Origin: Aegilops tauschii subsp. strangulata
Lineage: Eukaryota; Streptophyta; Magnoliopsida; Poales; Poaceae
Assembly: GCF_002575655.3 (NCBI RefSeq)
Contig: NC_053036.3
Location: forward strand, 643,396,736-643,460,735
Reading direction: 5' to 3'
Length of the DNA stretch: 64,000 nucleotides
Part shown: positions 22,753-33,659 of the stretch, piece after piece
How positions within the stretch are numbered: the stretch's first letter is position 1
Layout of the letters: each line of letters begins with the position of its first letter
Program-made: the position numbers and the translations under genes
Notes under the pieces: model-generated
What the model saw: only the letters and a program-made list of their open reading frames with translations
Database searches by the model: none
Told to the model about the DNA's origin: nothing

Positions 22753-22910
22753 GTCCATGTAAATCTCCTCGTCCAATTCACCATGCAGAAAAGCAGTCTA
22801 GACATCTAACTAATCAAGCTCAAGATCATGCATAGCAATAATACCAAAAATGCAAGAACGGGACGATGCTTGACAATTGGAGAGAACACATCATTATAAT
22901 CAATACCTGG

Positions 22911-24412
22911 TGATACGTCCATTTTGCATCATGTTTTTATGTTGATATTTTTTGCATTATGGGTTGCTATTACACTTTAGGATAAAATTCTTATGCCTTT
23001 TATCTCTTATTTTACAAGATTTACATCAAGAGGGAGAATGCCGGCAGCTGGCATTCTGGACTGAAAAGGAGCAAATCTAAGATACCTATTTTGCACAACT
23101 CCAAATGTGCTCAAACTTTACGGAGAATTGTTTTGGAGTATATAAAAAATATTGGGTGAATAAGTACCGGAAGGGGGGCCACCAGGTGGGCAGAAGCCTG
23201 GGGGCCGCCCCCCTGAGCTTGTGGGCCCCCTGGCCAGGCTCCGGTGCCCATCTTCTGCTATATGAAGCGTTTTGACCTAGAAAAAATCACGAGAAGGCTT
23301 TCAGGACGAAGAGCTTCCGTCTCGAGGCGGAACCTGGGCAGAAGCAATCTAGGGCTTTGACGGAGCGATTCTGCTGGAGCAACTTCCTTTCGGGAGGGGC
23401 TAATCGAAGCCATCATCAGCACCAACCGATCCTCTCATCATGAGAGGATCAATCTTCATCAACATCTTCAATAGCACCATCTCATCTGAAACCCTACTTC
23501 ATCACTTTTATTCAATCTTTGCTTCAAAACCTCAAATTGGTACTTGTAGGTTGCTAGTAGTGTTGATTACTCTTTGTAGTTGATGCTAGTTGGTTTACTT
23601 GGTGGAAGATCATATGTTCAGATCCTTAATGATATTTATTACCCCTCTAATCTTGAACATGAACATGCTTTGTGAGTAGTTACTTTTGTTCCTGAGGACA
23701 TGGGAGAAGTCTTGTTATAAGTAATCATGTGAATTTGCTATTCGTTCGATATTTTCATGAGATGTATGTTGTCTTTCCTCTAGTGGTGTAATGTGAATGT
23801 CGACTACATGACACTTCACCATGATTTGGGCCTAGGGGAAGGCATTGGGAAGTAGTAAGTAGATGATGGGTTGCTAGTGACAGAAGCTTAAACCCTATTT
23901 TATGCGTTGCTTCGTAAGGGGCTGATTTGGATCCACATGTTTTATGCTATGGTTAGATTTATCTTAATTCTTCTTTCGTAGTTGCGGATGCTTGCAAGAG
24001 GGGTTAATCATAAGTGGGAGGCTTGTCCAAGTAAGGACAGCACCCAAGCACCGGTCCACCCACATATCAAATTATCAAATTAGCGAACGCAAATCATATG
24101 AGCATAATGAATTCTAACTTGATGATAATTCCCATGTGTCCTCGGGGGCGCTTTACATCATATAAGAGTTTGTCCAGGCTTGTCCTTTGCCATAAAAAGG
24201 ATTGGGCCATCTTGTTTCACCTTTGTAACACTTGTTACTTGCTACCCGTTACGAATTACCTTGCCACCAAACTATCTGTTACCGATAATTTCAGTGTTTG
24301 TAGAAAATACCTTGCTGAAAACTGCTTGTCATTTCCTTCTGCTCCTCATTGGGTTTGACACTCTTACTTATCGAAAGGACTACGATTGATACCCTATACT
24401 TGTGGGTCATCA
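22911..24412. mobile_element. Solo LTR
   Basis: A 1502-bp block starting TGATACGTCC and ending GGGTCATCA, flanked by the 5-bp direct repeat CCTGG at 22906-22910 and 24413-24417. The copia pol frame runs up to it on one side and continues on the other. No internal region is present, as expected after recombination between two LTRs. Confidence 0.85.
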
Positions 24413-24550
24413 CCTGGTATCTGACTGAAGCCTTAGCCACTAACCTTGCCTTAAACCTCGCAGGCTCACTAGGAGACAAACCCTCCTTTCTTTCGAAGAT
24501 CCATTCGCAACGAACGGTCTTCTTATGTTTAGGCAAGCACATGACTGTAA

Positions 24551-26563
24551 GTGCATCAAGTTCCCCCTTAGTGGTTTTGGAGTATTGAAGACAAATAGGT
24601 TGAGGGACTAATGTGTTTGTGAGTGTCCACATGAGTTATAGTCCCGGAAGATTTGGTTTAACACATGGAAGAGGACCCCTAAAAATATATTGTTTCAAGT
24701 GACGAAATTGGTGATCAAACTGGTACGGACTTTGAAGAAATTGATGTGCAGACTTTGAACCTTGAAGACTTTTGTTTTCGTAGTTTCTTTCATCTTATTT
24801 GAGTCATAGGAAAACCGTACTATTAAAGCGGGTCTAGGTGAAACATATTTCACATTTCCAAAGTGATGCTCAAACCTATACTACCCTAGCCGCTTCGAGT
24901 GAAGCCTTTGGAAATCTCCTATACAGCTGACGAAATTGCTAGCGACAGTGACGAAGTTCATCTGGTCACTGACGAATTTGGTCACACTGAGGAGTTTGGA
25001 TTTCGCCAGTGCGATCTGCCTAAAAGTGAGGAAATTGAGTGCCTCGGCGAATTTGAGAGTTCAAATTCTGACCATTGATGTGCCACGGGCCAGCTGTCGA
25101 GTGGATCCTTATCCTGACAATGGTCGAATAACAGAAGGACATTTGTGACAATTCATGTCGGGTTGACCCCTGGCTATAAATGGCCGCCCCCCACAACCAC
25201 TTGTTGGTTGGCTGCTCCGAGAGAACTTGACACTTGTCATAGGAGAGCAACCCATCCTCTGTCGACTTTGAGAGAATTCTAAGTGAGGAAAAACCCAGAG
25301 ACATAGTGATTGAGCATCTATTTCTTCACTCCGATTTTCGTCAAATTCCTCGGAGTTTGACGAATTTAAAAAATCTCCCATTCACCCCCTCTGGGAGTTA
25401 CCTGCGCTTTCATTGGTTTCAGAGCAAGGTACTCCCTTGTTCTGTGTGCATTTTTTTTAACCACTTGGAGTTTTAGTTATGTCGACCGCATGTATGATCA
25501 AGGTATCCGTTGTGTGCCCCATCTTTGATGGCATAGACTATCCTTACTGGAAGAACAAGATGTGCATGCACCTTGAGGCAACTGACAACGACCTCTGGTT
25601 CGTCGTTGAGAACGGCGTTCCCGATATTGCTCCTAGTATCAACACTGCTGATGTGAAGAGATTCAAGCAACTCGACTCTCAAGCGAAGAACATCATATGT
25701 GGACATCTCAACAAAGGACAGTATGGCTATGTGAGTCCTCTAGAAACTGCAAAGCTTATCTGGGACAGGCTTTCCAAGGTCAATGAAGGCATTTCCACAT
25801 AGCATTACTCATGTGTTGATGTGCTCCGCAATCTCTTCAACCGCTTCAGAAGACTCGGCAATGAAAATATTCAACAGACTTTCGATCGCCTCACCGATAT
25901 CTCCAATGAGCTTCAAGCTCTCGGTACTGCTGACATCACTGATCATGAGGTTGTGAAGAAATTGCTGAGGTCTCTGGATAGTTCCTTTGACACCTTAGCC
26001 CTGATGATTCAAGAGTGTCCTGATTACAAAGCACTTGATCTGGCAGATATTCTTGAGAGGCTCAATACTCATGAATTTCAGCAAGCTGAGAAGAGAGATA
26101 TGTATGGTCCTAGCTATGGACGACCTCGCGCTCTGAAGGCAAAGGCCAAGGCAATCTCTTCATCTGAGGAAGAAGCATCTGACTGCACTACTAATGGTGC
26201 TGAGTAAACTGGCAGAGAGTTGGCCAATGCTTGTGAGAGAATTCCAGAAGCTTTCCAAGAGAAATCACCCTGGAAAGTCTTCAAAGTATGACTCGAAGAA
26301 CACTGGAGAAGCTTCTGCTTGAGACTACGACAAGAGAACATGCCACAAATGCAAAAAGCCAGGCCATTACATCGCTAACTACCCTCTCTCGAAAAAGGGG
26401 TCAAAGAAGAAGAAGTCTAGCAGAGATGATGACTCCGATGACAAGAAGAAGGAATCCTCAAAGTCTTCATCAAAATCTTCATCTCGCAAGAAAAGCAGTT
26501 CCGGCAGAGCTTGCGCATTCATTGGGAAGCAAATGGACCTTGGCGGTGACAGGACGGGGCTAA
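24551..26563 (+). mobile_element. copia-type LTR plus gag fragment
   Basis: A likely LTR at 24551-25412 ends in CA and is followed at 25413-25425 by TTGGTTTCAGAGC, close to the initiator-Met tRNA binding site TGGTATCAGAGC. Gag follows, but protease, integrase and reverse transcriptase are missing and no second LTR is present. The left edge cuts the old minus-strand copia pol at about 24546-24551; the exact first base is uncertain. Confidence 0.7.
25479..26563 (+). pseudogene. copia gag polyprotein remnant
   Basis: The frame starts at an ATG 54 bases after the tRNA site and encodes a capsid-like region with FDGIDYPYWKNKM, then an LFNRFRRL block and a long helical part. It has an in-frame TAG (25800-25802), a TAA near 26205 and frame changes. 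A zinc-knuckle CxKCKKPGHYI-type motif with a damaged third ligand (Cys to Tyr-like change) lies at about 26340-26390, followed by a K/S/D-rich tail. Gag would package element RNA. Confidence 0.75.
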
Positions 26564-26882
26564 TCACCAGCGGCTTAAATGTCGATTTCGTCGCCGGTGG
26601 GTGAGGAGAAGGCGCGGGAGAGGCAGTGGGACTGCAAGCTGGGGGCGTGGAATGGTTATTTCACATGAAACCATATATAATAATCGGGCACATTTTGGCC
26701 CAACCCATCAATACTAATAGTGGAATCAGTCTTGAGCATTGGTGAAGTATACAACAACCAAAAAGTAATCCCGTAGTAACATCAAGACTATCTTACATGT
26801 TTTCAACTCTCATAAACAATAAAATGAACAAGCAATATACAGCCGAAGGTGACAAAATAGTGCTTCGTTAAGCTTACGGTGT
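26564..26882. other. Gap between copia fragment and DUF3615 gene A
   Basis: A short GC-rich patch near 26575-26650, then AT-rich DNA that would be the 3' flank of the minus-strand gene A. Nothing recognisable. Confidence 0.5.
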
Positions 26883-27585
26883 CTATCTAAGCATGAAAGG
26901 CCTGCCAAGCATATTTCTCTCCCTGAAGAACTTCCTTTTGTGCCTCTTCTTCCCACAAGTAAACTCAGCATCACTCGGGTGCAGGATCTGGAATCTATCT
27001 GGGCAGAACGCGCACCTACTCTTGAAACGGCACATGGGCTTTTCTGTCACATGTCACACATACATAAATGGAATTAACATGCATGCATACAACTAGTTAA
27101 TCTGGAGGAACTAGATAGATTATGTAAGTTACCTAAGAGGGTGCATGTCTCGACCACCAGCCGTCTAGACCGGCGCTCGAACCGCAGCTCGGCGAAGAAG
27201 TACTTTTGTCCATTGTCGTCAGTGGCATCCCTCCGTCGGGCCCAGAAGCCGACATGGTACCAGAAGTCCTGCCTGAAGCCGACGCAGGCGGCCCTGGGCT
27301 CTTCCATGGGCTCCGCAGCAGGATAGAACATAGCATCCTGCGCACACACACGAACATATAGTATTAGTGATCTTACTGATGGTCAATGTAAATCTTAAAT
27401 TACGCATTAAGCCGTATATGGAGTATATCCAAATGGGGGATTACAGGACATAAAATACGTACCGGGTTCCTGGAGTTGTAATGGCCGAGGGCAAAGATGG
27501 TGTACATGTTGGCACCGAGGGCATCACGCTCACTGTCACCAAATATATACGTTAACAGTCTTCGCAAAAAGAAAAATACGTTAAC

Positions 27586-27672
<87 letters not shown>

Positions 27673-27796
27673 CGTATGGAAGTATAATAAATAAATTAAG
27701 ACGGAATTCTCACTGTTTTCTCTGGCGATCAAAGCAAGGGAAGTCGACGGCGTCGGCGTCGGGGTCAGCACCGGGGGAAGAGAAGAAGGATCCCAT
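26883..27796 (-). CDS. DUF3615-type protein A (172 residues, four exons)
   Basis: Exons on the minus strand: 27796-27714, 27532-27463, 27337-27133 and 27043-26883; all introns are GT-AG and phases match (2, 0, 1), giving 172 residues. The protein starts MGSFFSSPGA. Exon 2 gives FALGHYNSRNP. Exon 3 gives ACVGFRQDFWYHVGFWARRR and then YFFAEL, the core blocks of DUF3615. Exon 4 gives the Cys-rich CRFKSRCAFCP and EFTCGKKRHKRKFF. DUF3615 has no known biochemical role and is expanded in grasses; the Cys pattern (C-x5-C-x2-C, then a later C) suggests metal binding, by inference. It lies head to head with paralogues B and C. Compared with C it ends early at a TAG after FMLR. Intron 1 holds a long GA repeat. 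Confidence 0.8.
27586..27669. repeat. (GA)n microsatellite in intron 1 of DUF3615 gene A
   Basis: About 84 bp of nearly pure GA dinucleotides with one interruption near 27611. On the gene strand this is a CT tract between exon 1 and exon 2. Confidence 0.9.
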
Positions 27797-27976
27797 CGTC
27801 GTCCGTGGTTTCGTCGATTGTATTTTATTTTTCGAGGGGCGGAGAGTTGATTCTGTGATCTGCCGCACAGCCCCTAATATATATATCTACGGTTGGCCGC
27901 GAGGCAAATCAAGTCGGAACGACGCCTCCTAGTCGCCTACAAATAGAAACTCAAGTAAGGCCCACCTTCAGAATTT

Positions 27977-28291
27977 GGGAATCAGACAGACTCTCGATTA
28001 CGTACGTATTTTGCTGCCTACAAAGACGTACAATATTCTGTTGGCAAACCGTATCCGCAGTTCATTGGGGCGAATTGCGGGCGCGTCGCACAGGGGTGCC
28101 CCTGACTGGGACGGCCCATTTTCTTTTTCATTTTTTGTTTTTTCGTTTCTATCTCTTTTTTTTGCGGTCAAAGTAAAATACAAATTCAGAAAGAAAAGGA
28201 AAACAAGAAACATGTAAAAGAAGAAACAGAGATAGAAACGAAAAAACAAAAAGGGAAAATAAGTACGTAGTCAAGAGTCTGTCTGATTCCC
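27977..28291. mobile_element. MITE with ~30-bp terminal inverted repeats
   Basis: The left end GGGAATCAGACAGACTCTCG and the right end (reverse complement GGGAATCAGACAGACTCTTG) match over at least 28 bases, including a following ACGTAC. About 315 bp long, no coding sequence. A target-site duplication is not clear, so the superfamily is left open. It lies about 180 bp upstream of the DUF3615 gene A start codon. Confidence 0.7.
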
Positions 28292-28626
28292 ATATTTTTT
28301 GTATTTTTCTTTATATTTTTACTTTTTCAGAAAAAAATCATAAATTGTTCAAAATTTTAAAAAAGTTTCCGTTTTCAAAATTATGTTCACAAATTTAAAC
28401 AGTCTGGTTTTTCAGAAATGTTCGGTAATTGCAAAAATGTTTGCGTTATCCAATTTTTTTCATGTTTTCAAAGGAAAATCACAAATTCAAAAAATGTTCC
28501 CGCTTTCAAAAATTGTTCACAGATCCAAAAAAAATGTTCGCTTTTTTAGCTACCAAAAAGAAATGTTCGCTTAGGGCGAGGAAAATAGCAAGGGAGAGGC
28601 CCAAACAAACAACCCAACATACGTAC

Positions 28627-28907
28627 GAGTCTATCCCTCACCGGTATCCCCGGCCCACCAGGGTTCAAGTCCTGGTGCTCGCATTACTCCTAAATTTATT
28701 TCAGAATTTCGATGATGCGCTTTCAGTGGGAGAGACATTCCCGTCGAACAACGAGGCGCCCACAATGACTTCATAAATTTCAAGATGATATGCCGGCTCA
28801 GTCTCTCGGAGATGCTCATAGGGGTAGGGTGTGTGTTCATAGAGGTGAGTGTATGCGCGTATGTATGAACGCTTGGGTCTGTACCGTGTTCGAAAAAAGA
28901 AGAAGAA
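28627..28907 (+). mobile_element. tRNA-derived SINE, 5'-shortened
   Basis: Contains a pol III B box (GGTTCAAGTCC at 28662-28672) and a body shared with the SINE at 39419-39677, ending with an A-rich tail. Direct repeats AACATACGTAC (28616-28626) and AACATATGTAC (28908-28918) flank it. The A-box part of the head is missing. Confidence 0.8.
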
Positions 28908-28918
28908 AACATATGTAC

Positions 28919-30466
28919 ATGTCTCCAATTGGACGTTGTGTAGGATTCATTGTCCGTGTAGGCCAGCGTCCTCCCCATCATGTAATATACACCCAACGAG
29001 AACCAGATCCATGCAAAGGTTTAACACCCAAATAACATAAAAGTTGTACCTAAATTAGTATCACTAATTATACCTCGGTCACAAAAAGGTTTAAACCGCA
29101 AATAACATAGTTTAGGATTTTATAAAATACAACATGCATTTATTTAATTGTTTTAGCTACTTCTTAAATCATTTTAGAGCATTCAATTTTTTTATAAAAG
29201 TGTGGTTTCATCACCATAGTTAGCTATGCATTATTTCGCACAATCTGAACATTTTAGTTTTAATATTTCAAAACCTTTACCGTTTGACTTGATTTTGAAT
29301 TTGAATTTGAATCGGTTTCGAATCAACGCGAGTTTATCAACAGTAACCGAGGTGACGTGGCATCATTAGGTTCACTGGAGCTTAATTATCCGGGCGTCGC
29401 ATATAGGGAAGCCTCGCGCGAAGGCGAGCGGGAGATGGGTCGACCCAAACACGTGAAAGGCCACACCATCATTTCCTGGGTTTTTATTTAGTTTTTTTTA
29501 TGCTTCAAAACATCTAAATAAATATATTACAAAGACCACTTTAGATAAAAGTACTTGAAAAAATGTTAAGCAAGCATTTGAAAATTTTCAATTTGTCTAT
29601 GTAAAATGTTTCTCATGTATACAAAAGATATAAAATGTGTTTGAAAAAATTTGATCGTGTATTTTAAAAATGTTAATCAAGCATTTGAAAAAATATCAAA
29701 TGTGTATGGAAAAAATGTTGACCATGGATAAAAAAATGTTTATCTTGTACTTGAAAAATGTTTGTCAAGCATTTGAATGTTAAATGTGAATGGAGAAAAA
29801 GTGGACCATGTATCCCAAAACTGTTATTCTTCTATTTGGAAATATTAAACCTATAATACAAAATTGTATTTCATTAAAACAAAAGTGTAAGTTGTGTATG
29901 GAAAAAGATGATACCCAAAAATAAAAGTATTCAAAAAATATTAACCATGTGTGCAAATGTTTGACATATATAAAAAGGTTTCTGATGTATATGAAAAATA
30001 TTGATTGTGTACTGAAAAAAGTTGACTTGTGTTGAGCAAAATATGAACCGACAAAAATCAACAAGGAAACTAAGAAAAAAACCAATAAAACCAAAAGGGA
30101 AAACAAAGAAACCTGAAAAGGAAAAATGAATAACTAAGAAACCAATGCAAAAGAATAGGAATAGAGAAAGCCGGAAAAAAACAAAGAAACCCGATGAAAG
30201 CAAGGAAGAACCAAAGATAAGCAAAGAAAATAGAAAAAGGAAAGCAAAAAAAAAAACCCCGAGAAAGAAAAAAATGGGCAAGCTCCTAGCGCGATTCATC
30301 TGTAGGGATCACTCGATTATATAGCACGCCTATTTCTCGCTTGGTGCCAGATGTAGGGCACCTCGCCTGAAGGAGACCACAGGCCACATGCCATAACCTC
30401 CTTTTATGTTTTTTGTTTTTTGATTTCATTATTAGTTTTATTTAAACTTCCAAATATTATATCTAC

Positions 30467-30497
<31 letters not shown>

Positions 30498-30827
30498 TAT
30501 ACACATAAAATATTTGAAAAATGTGCTATGTGTATAGAAAAATATTTCTTATGTATACAAAAGATGTATAGAAATTTATACAATGTGTATGAAACAAGTT
30601 GATCATGTATTTAAAACATGTTAATCGAGCAGTTTTTTTATTCAAGAATTTTAAAAATATTAATAAAGCATTTCAAAAATGTTAAATATGTATAAAAAAA
30701 TGTTTCTCATGTATACGGAAAAAGCTATACAAGAGAATATACAATGTATATGAAAAACTTTGATCAAGCATTTGAAGAATGTTAATAAAAAATGACCTTT
30801 CCAAACAGTGCGAGTCGTTTTTCCTCT
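28919..30827. repeat. AT-rich region with degenerate AAAAATGTT/CATGTAT repeats
   Basis: Between about 29480 and 30030, and again 30420-30800, short variants of (AAAAATGTT)n and CATGTATn occur in loose tandem, followed at 30030-30280 by an A-rich AAGAAAACC stretch. The same pattern returns at 31360-32230. No gene is seen. The two blocks look like copies of one diverged element whose ends I cannot define. Confidence 0.5.
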
Positions 30828-31354
30828 CGAGAGGCGACTAGAAAACCTAGCCGCCGCCAGCGAGTTTCTTCCACCGTGTTCCTACGGCGGCTCCTCTCTG
30901 CCGACGACCTCAATCGTCGGTGGTGAGGGGGTTGCCGAATCCACGTGTGTGGATAGTTTTGGGCTAAAGTAGCTTTGTTTTTAGGCTGATCATTGTCTTG
31001 TCTTCGGCGGCGGCGATGACAACGCTAAATAAAAATTCTTCAGATCCTTTTCCGGCAAGGCGACCGGTCCTATGGTTGGCTATGGTTTTGGAAACCAGAC
31101 CGTTCAAGCAAGGATGGTGTGGCCGTGGCGGCATCCTCGTGGAGCACATATGCCCTCGGGCTCCGCCGTTGCGACGGCGTCTGCTCCAACGTTGGCATGG
31201 AGCTTGGAAGGTAGTGGCGGTGCCGAAGGCAGGTGACGGACGTTGATGTCAAGCTCAGAGATGTTCTGCTATCTTTTCAGTTTTGTCATGTCGGTCCTTA
31301 CGTGATTTGTACTTTAATTATTTTGATATGAATGAGACACGTATTATCATGCAA
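30828..31354 (+). mobile_element. Non-LTR retroposon fragment
   Basis: A GC-rich block set in AT-rich repeats, starting about CTCTCGAGAGGCGACTAG and ending GACACGTATTATCATGCAAAAAAAA, an end resembling a common grass LINE 3' tail. No reading frame of known type. A clear target-site duplication was not found, partly because the flanks are repetitive. Confidence 0.5.
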
Positions 31355-32282
31355 AAAAAAGTATGTGAAAAATGTTAAGTTAATCAAGTATGTGAAATTT
31401 TTTAATCAAACATTTCAAAAACGTTCAAAGTGTATAGGAAAATAGTTTCCATGCATATAAAAATTTATACAGAAAATACACAATGTGTATGAAAAGAATA
31501 TTGGTCATGTATTTAAAAATAATTAAACATGTATAAAAAATATAGAACGTGTACAAAACAATGTTGATCATGTGTTGATCATTTTTCATCTCCTTCACAA
31601 ACATATTTCTATACATGTTTAAAAAATATACAGAATTAAATTTTATACACGTTTAGTGTCTACTTTTTATTTCATGCATGTTCTACTTTTTTGTATAGAT
31701 CAGAATCATTTTTATATACATTTAACTTTGTGAAAATACATGATCAACATTTTTTCATGTAAAGAATAGAAAAATGGAGAAAAGCAATGAAAAATGAAAA
31801 GGAAATCACAAGGAAAAAAAGTAAAACCAAAGAAAACCACCGAAAAATAAATGGAAAACTGAGAAAAAACAATGAAAACAAGAAATATACAAAAAGAAGA
31901 ACAGACGAAAGAAAAAAAAGAAAAAAACAAGAAGAAAAAGAAAGAAAAATATAAAGCTAAAGTATAACAAATAATAAGAGAAATACAAAAGAAATCCGAT
32001 GAACAAACAGAGAAAACAGAAGTACAACGAAGAAAAAAAGTAAACCAAAAGAAAACCGGTAAAGAAACAAAAAAGGTCGAAGTATAACAAAGAAAAAAGG
32101 AAGTACCGAAGAAAATCGATGAAAAAAACAAAGAAAGCTGAAGAAAAAATAGAAATAAAGTGAAAAAGAAAAAACCGCCACAAAAGAGCGAACTGAGTGA
32201 CATCGAGCAAGCGATCAACACATGAAAAATGGGCTGACATGTTACTGTAGGGAACAGGAAAAAGCTTCAGGCGAGAGAACTT
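31355..32282. repeat. AT-rich degenerate repeat block, second copy
   Basis: Continues the AAAAATGTT/CATGTAT pattern (31360-31790), then an A-rich stretch with AAGAAAACC motifs (31780-32170), parallel to 29480-30290. Long apparent frames on the minus strand here come from poly-T composition and are not genes. Confidence 0.5.
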
Positions 32283-33005
32283 CCGAAATCACTAATTAGG
32301 GAGTACTTCTTTCAAAGGTCACACCCACCTCTCCAGGTTGCAAGAAGCAATGCACTGCACGTGTGCCTTTTGTCTCAAGATGAGGTTTTTTTTTTGGAGA
32401 TTTATTTATTACAAATATTTTATCTCTTAAAACGTGCGTCCAAACCCTGAACCGTTTTTACCAATGGATTTCTCGTGTCGAGATCTTCGAAACTGGATCC
32501 CATGTTAATATGTTTCAACGAAAGTTTTCTCATGAAAAAAAAACTGGAAACAAAGAAAAAAAACCGCGCCGGAAGCACGTATGTTTTTTTTTCCTTTTTG
32601 CCTCTCGCGAAAGCAAATCTGCACCTCCACGAGAAGCAAACATGTGCCTCTCGCGAAAGCAAAAAACCATTTTTTTTTTCCTTTCCGTGAAAGTAAAAAG
32701 AACTTTTCTTTCCTTTCTGTGAAAGCAAATATGTAATTCTCAAGGAAAAAAAACACATTTTTCACGCAAAGTTGTTTTTTGAAGTTTTTTCTCCAAAACC
32801 TAGGAAAAGTTGGGCAAAAACTGAAAAGCCGATAAAACATCTAAAACACGGACAAATAAATAGAAAAAAACAAAGTCTCAAGGGAGCGCCTACTATACGT
32901 CACGTGGCGACGACTGAGAGCATGCCAATTAGTGACGGACTCTTAGCCAAAAAAAATGATCCTTGCGGGACTCCCACAAGGGAGTACTTGTTGATTAGTT
33001 GCTCC
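32283..33005 (-). mobile_element. Non-autonomous Mutator-like element, copy 1
   Basis: 723 bp bounded by 9-bp direct repeats AGAGAACTT (32274-32282) and AGAGAACCT (33006-33014). Ends are CCGAAATCACTAATTAGG on the left and, reverse-complemented, GGAGCAACTAATCAAC on the right; they match the two ends of the element at 35647-36734 in the opposite orientation. The interior holds CTCTCGCGAAAGCAAA-type repeats. There is no transposase. A 9-bp duplication is the mark of the Mutator superfamily. Confidence 0.8.
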
Positions 33006-33659
33006 AGAGAACCTCTATCTCGCCTGAAATGAGATATAGCTCATGTGTCAATTATGTTTTTTCTTTTCTTTTTCAGGTGTTAGACCAAGTGTTATTGTTC
33101 AAAGACCACATGTGTGTGATAAAAAAGAATCATGGGGAACGCCAAGCCAGATGTGACGCCCCTGATCAAGAGTGTGAAAATTTGGCTAACCTATATGCAT
33201 CTCTATTTGCTTCTCTACCTTCAAAAATAAAATTGTAATTAAACTGGAATGATATATGCTTAATCTCAGTGATGATCGCTCCGTACCCCCCCTCTACTGC
33301 ACTTGCCTATGTCATTTATAACTTGCTCTTATTTATTTATTTACTTTTGAACTTGCTTGGAGTCCAATTATGTGACACATTAGCAGGCGCTCCCCCAGAG
33401 AGCGGACGAAAAAGTTTGCTGGGCCGTGGCTCGTGCGCGCTGGCCGCTTGTTTGCTTCCCCGGTGGGCCCTCCCGTTTCACGAGAAGCCAGCGAACAGAC
33501 GGACTAGGATGTTCCGGCTCGATTCGATCCGGCCTATATAGATCACTTGATCCTATAGAGAGATTGGCAGACCGTGCGGTGCCTCACACGATCGACCGAC
33601 ATATACAAGCTAGCCTCACAGTTGGGAGATTGACTGACGATCGAGGACGACGAACGACG

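Larger units (their letters stand above)
14601..24546 (-). mobile_element. Old copia-type LTR retrotransposon, broken into three parts
   Basis: Pol fragments on the minus strand lie at 24546-24413, 22910-22753 and 16368-15254. They are separated by a solo LTR (22911-24412) and a complete LTR element (16374-22752). Both insertions have 5-bp target-site duplications (CCTGG and GTCCA), so the copia element was there first. Its upstream part is cut off by another copia element that starts at about 24551. A likely 3' LTR follows at about 15107-14790. The pieces carry stops and frameshifts. Confidence 0.8.

Noticed and set aside
27400..27771. Minus-strand frame with a long Leu-Ser repeat
   Set aside because: Translation of the GA/CT microsatellite in intron 1 of DUF3615 gene A.
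28662..28672. Possible tRNA gene from the B box
   Set aside because: Only a tRNA-like head of a SINE; no full cloverleaf and flanked by target-site duplications.
31712..32240. Long minus-strand frames rich in Phe and Ser
   Set aside because: They come from an A-rich plus strand (AAGAAAACC-like repeats). Composition explains them; no domain or conserved start.
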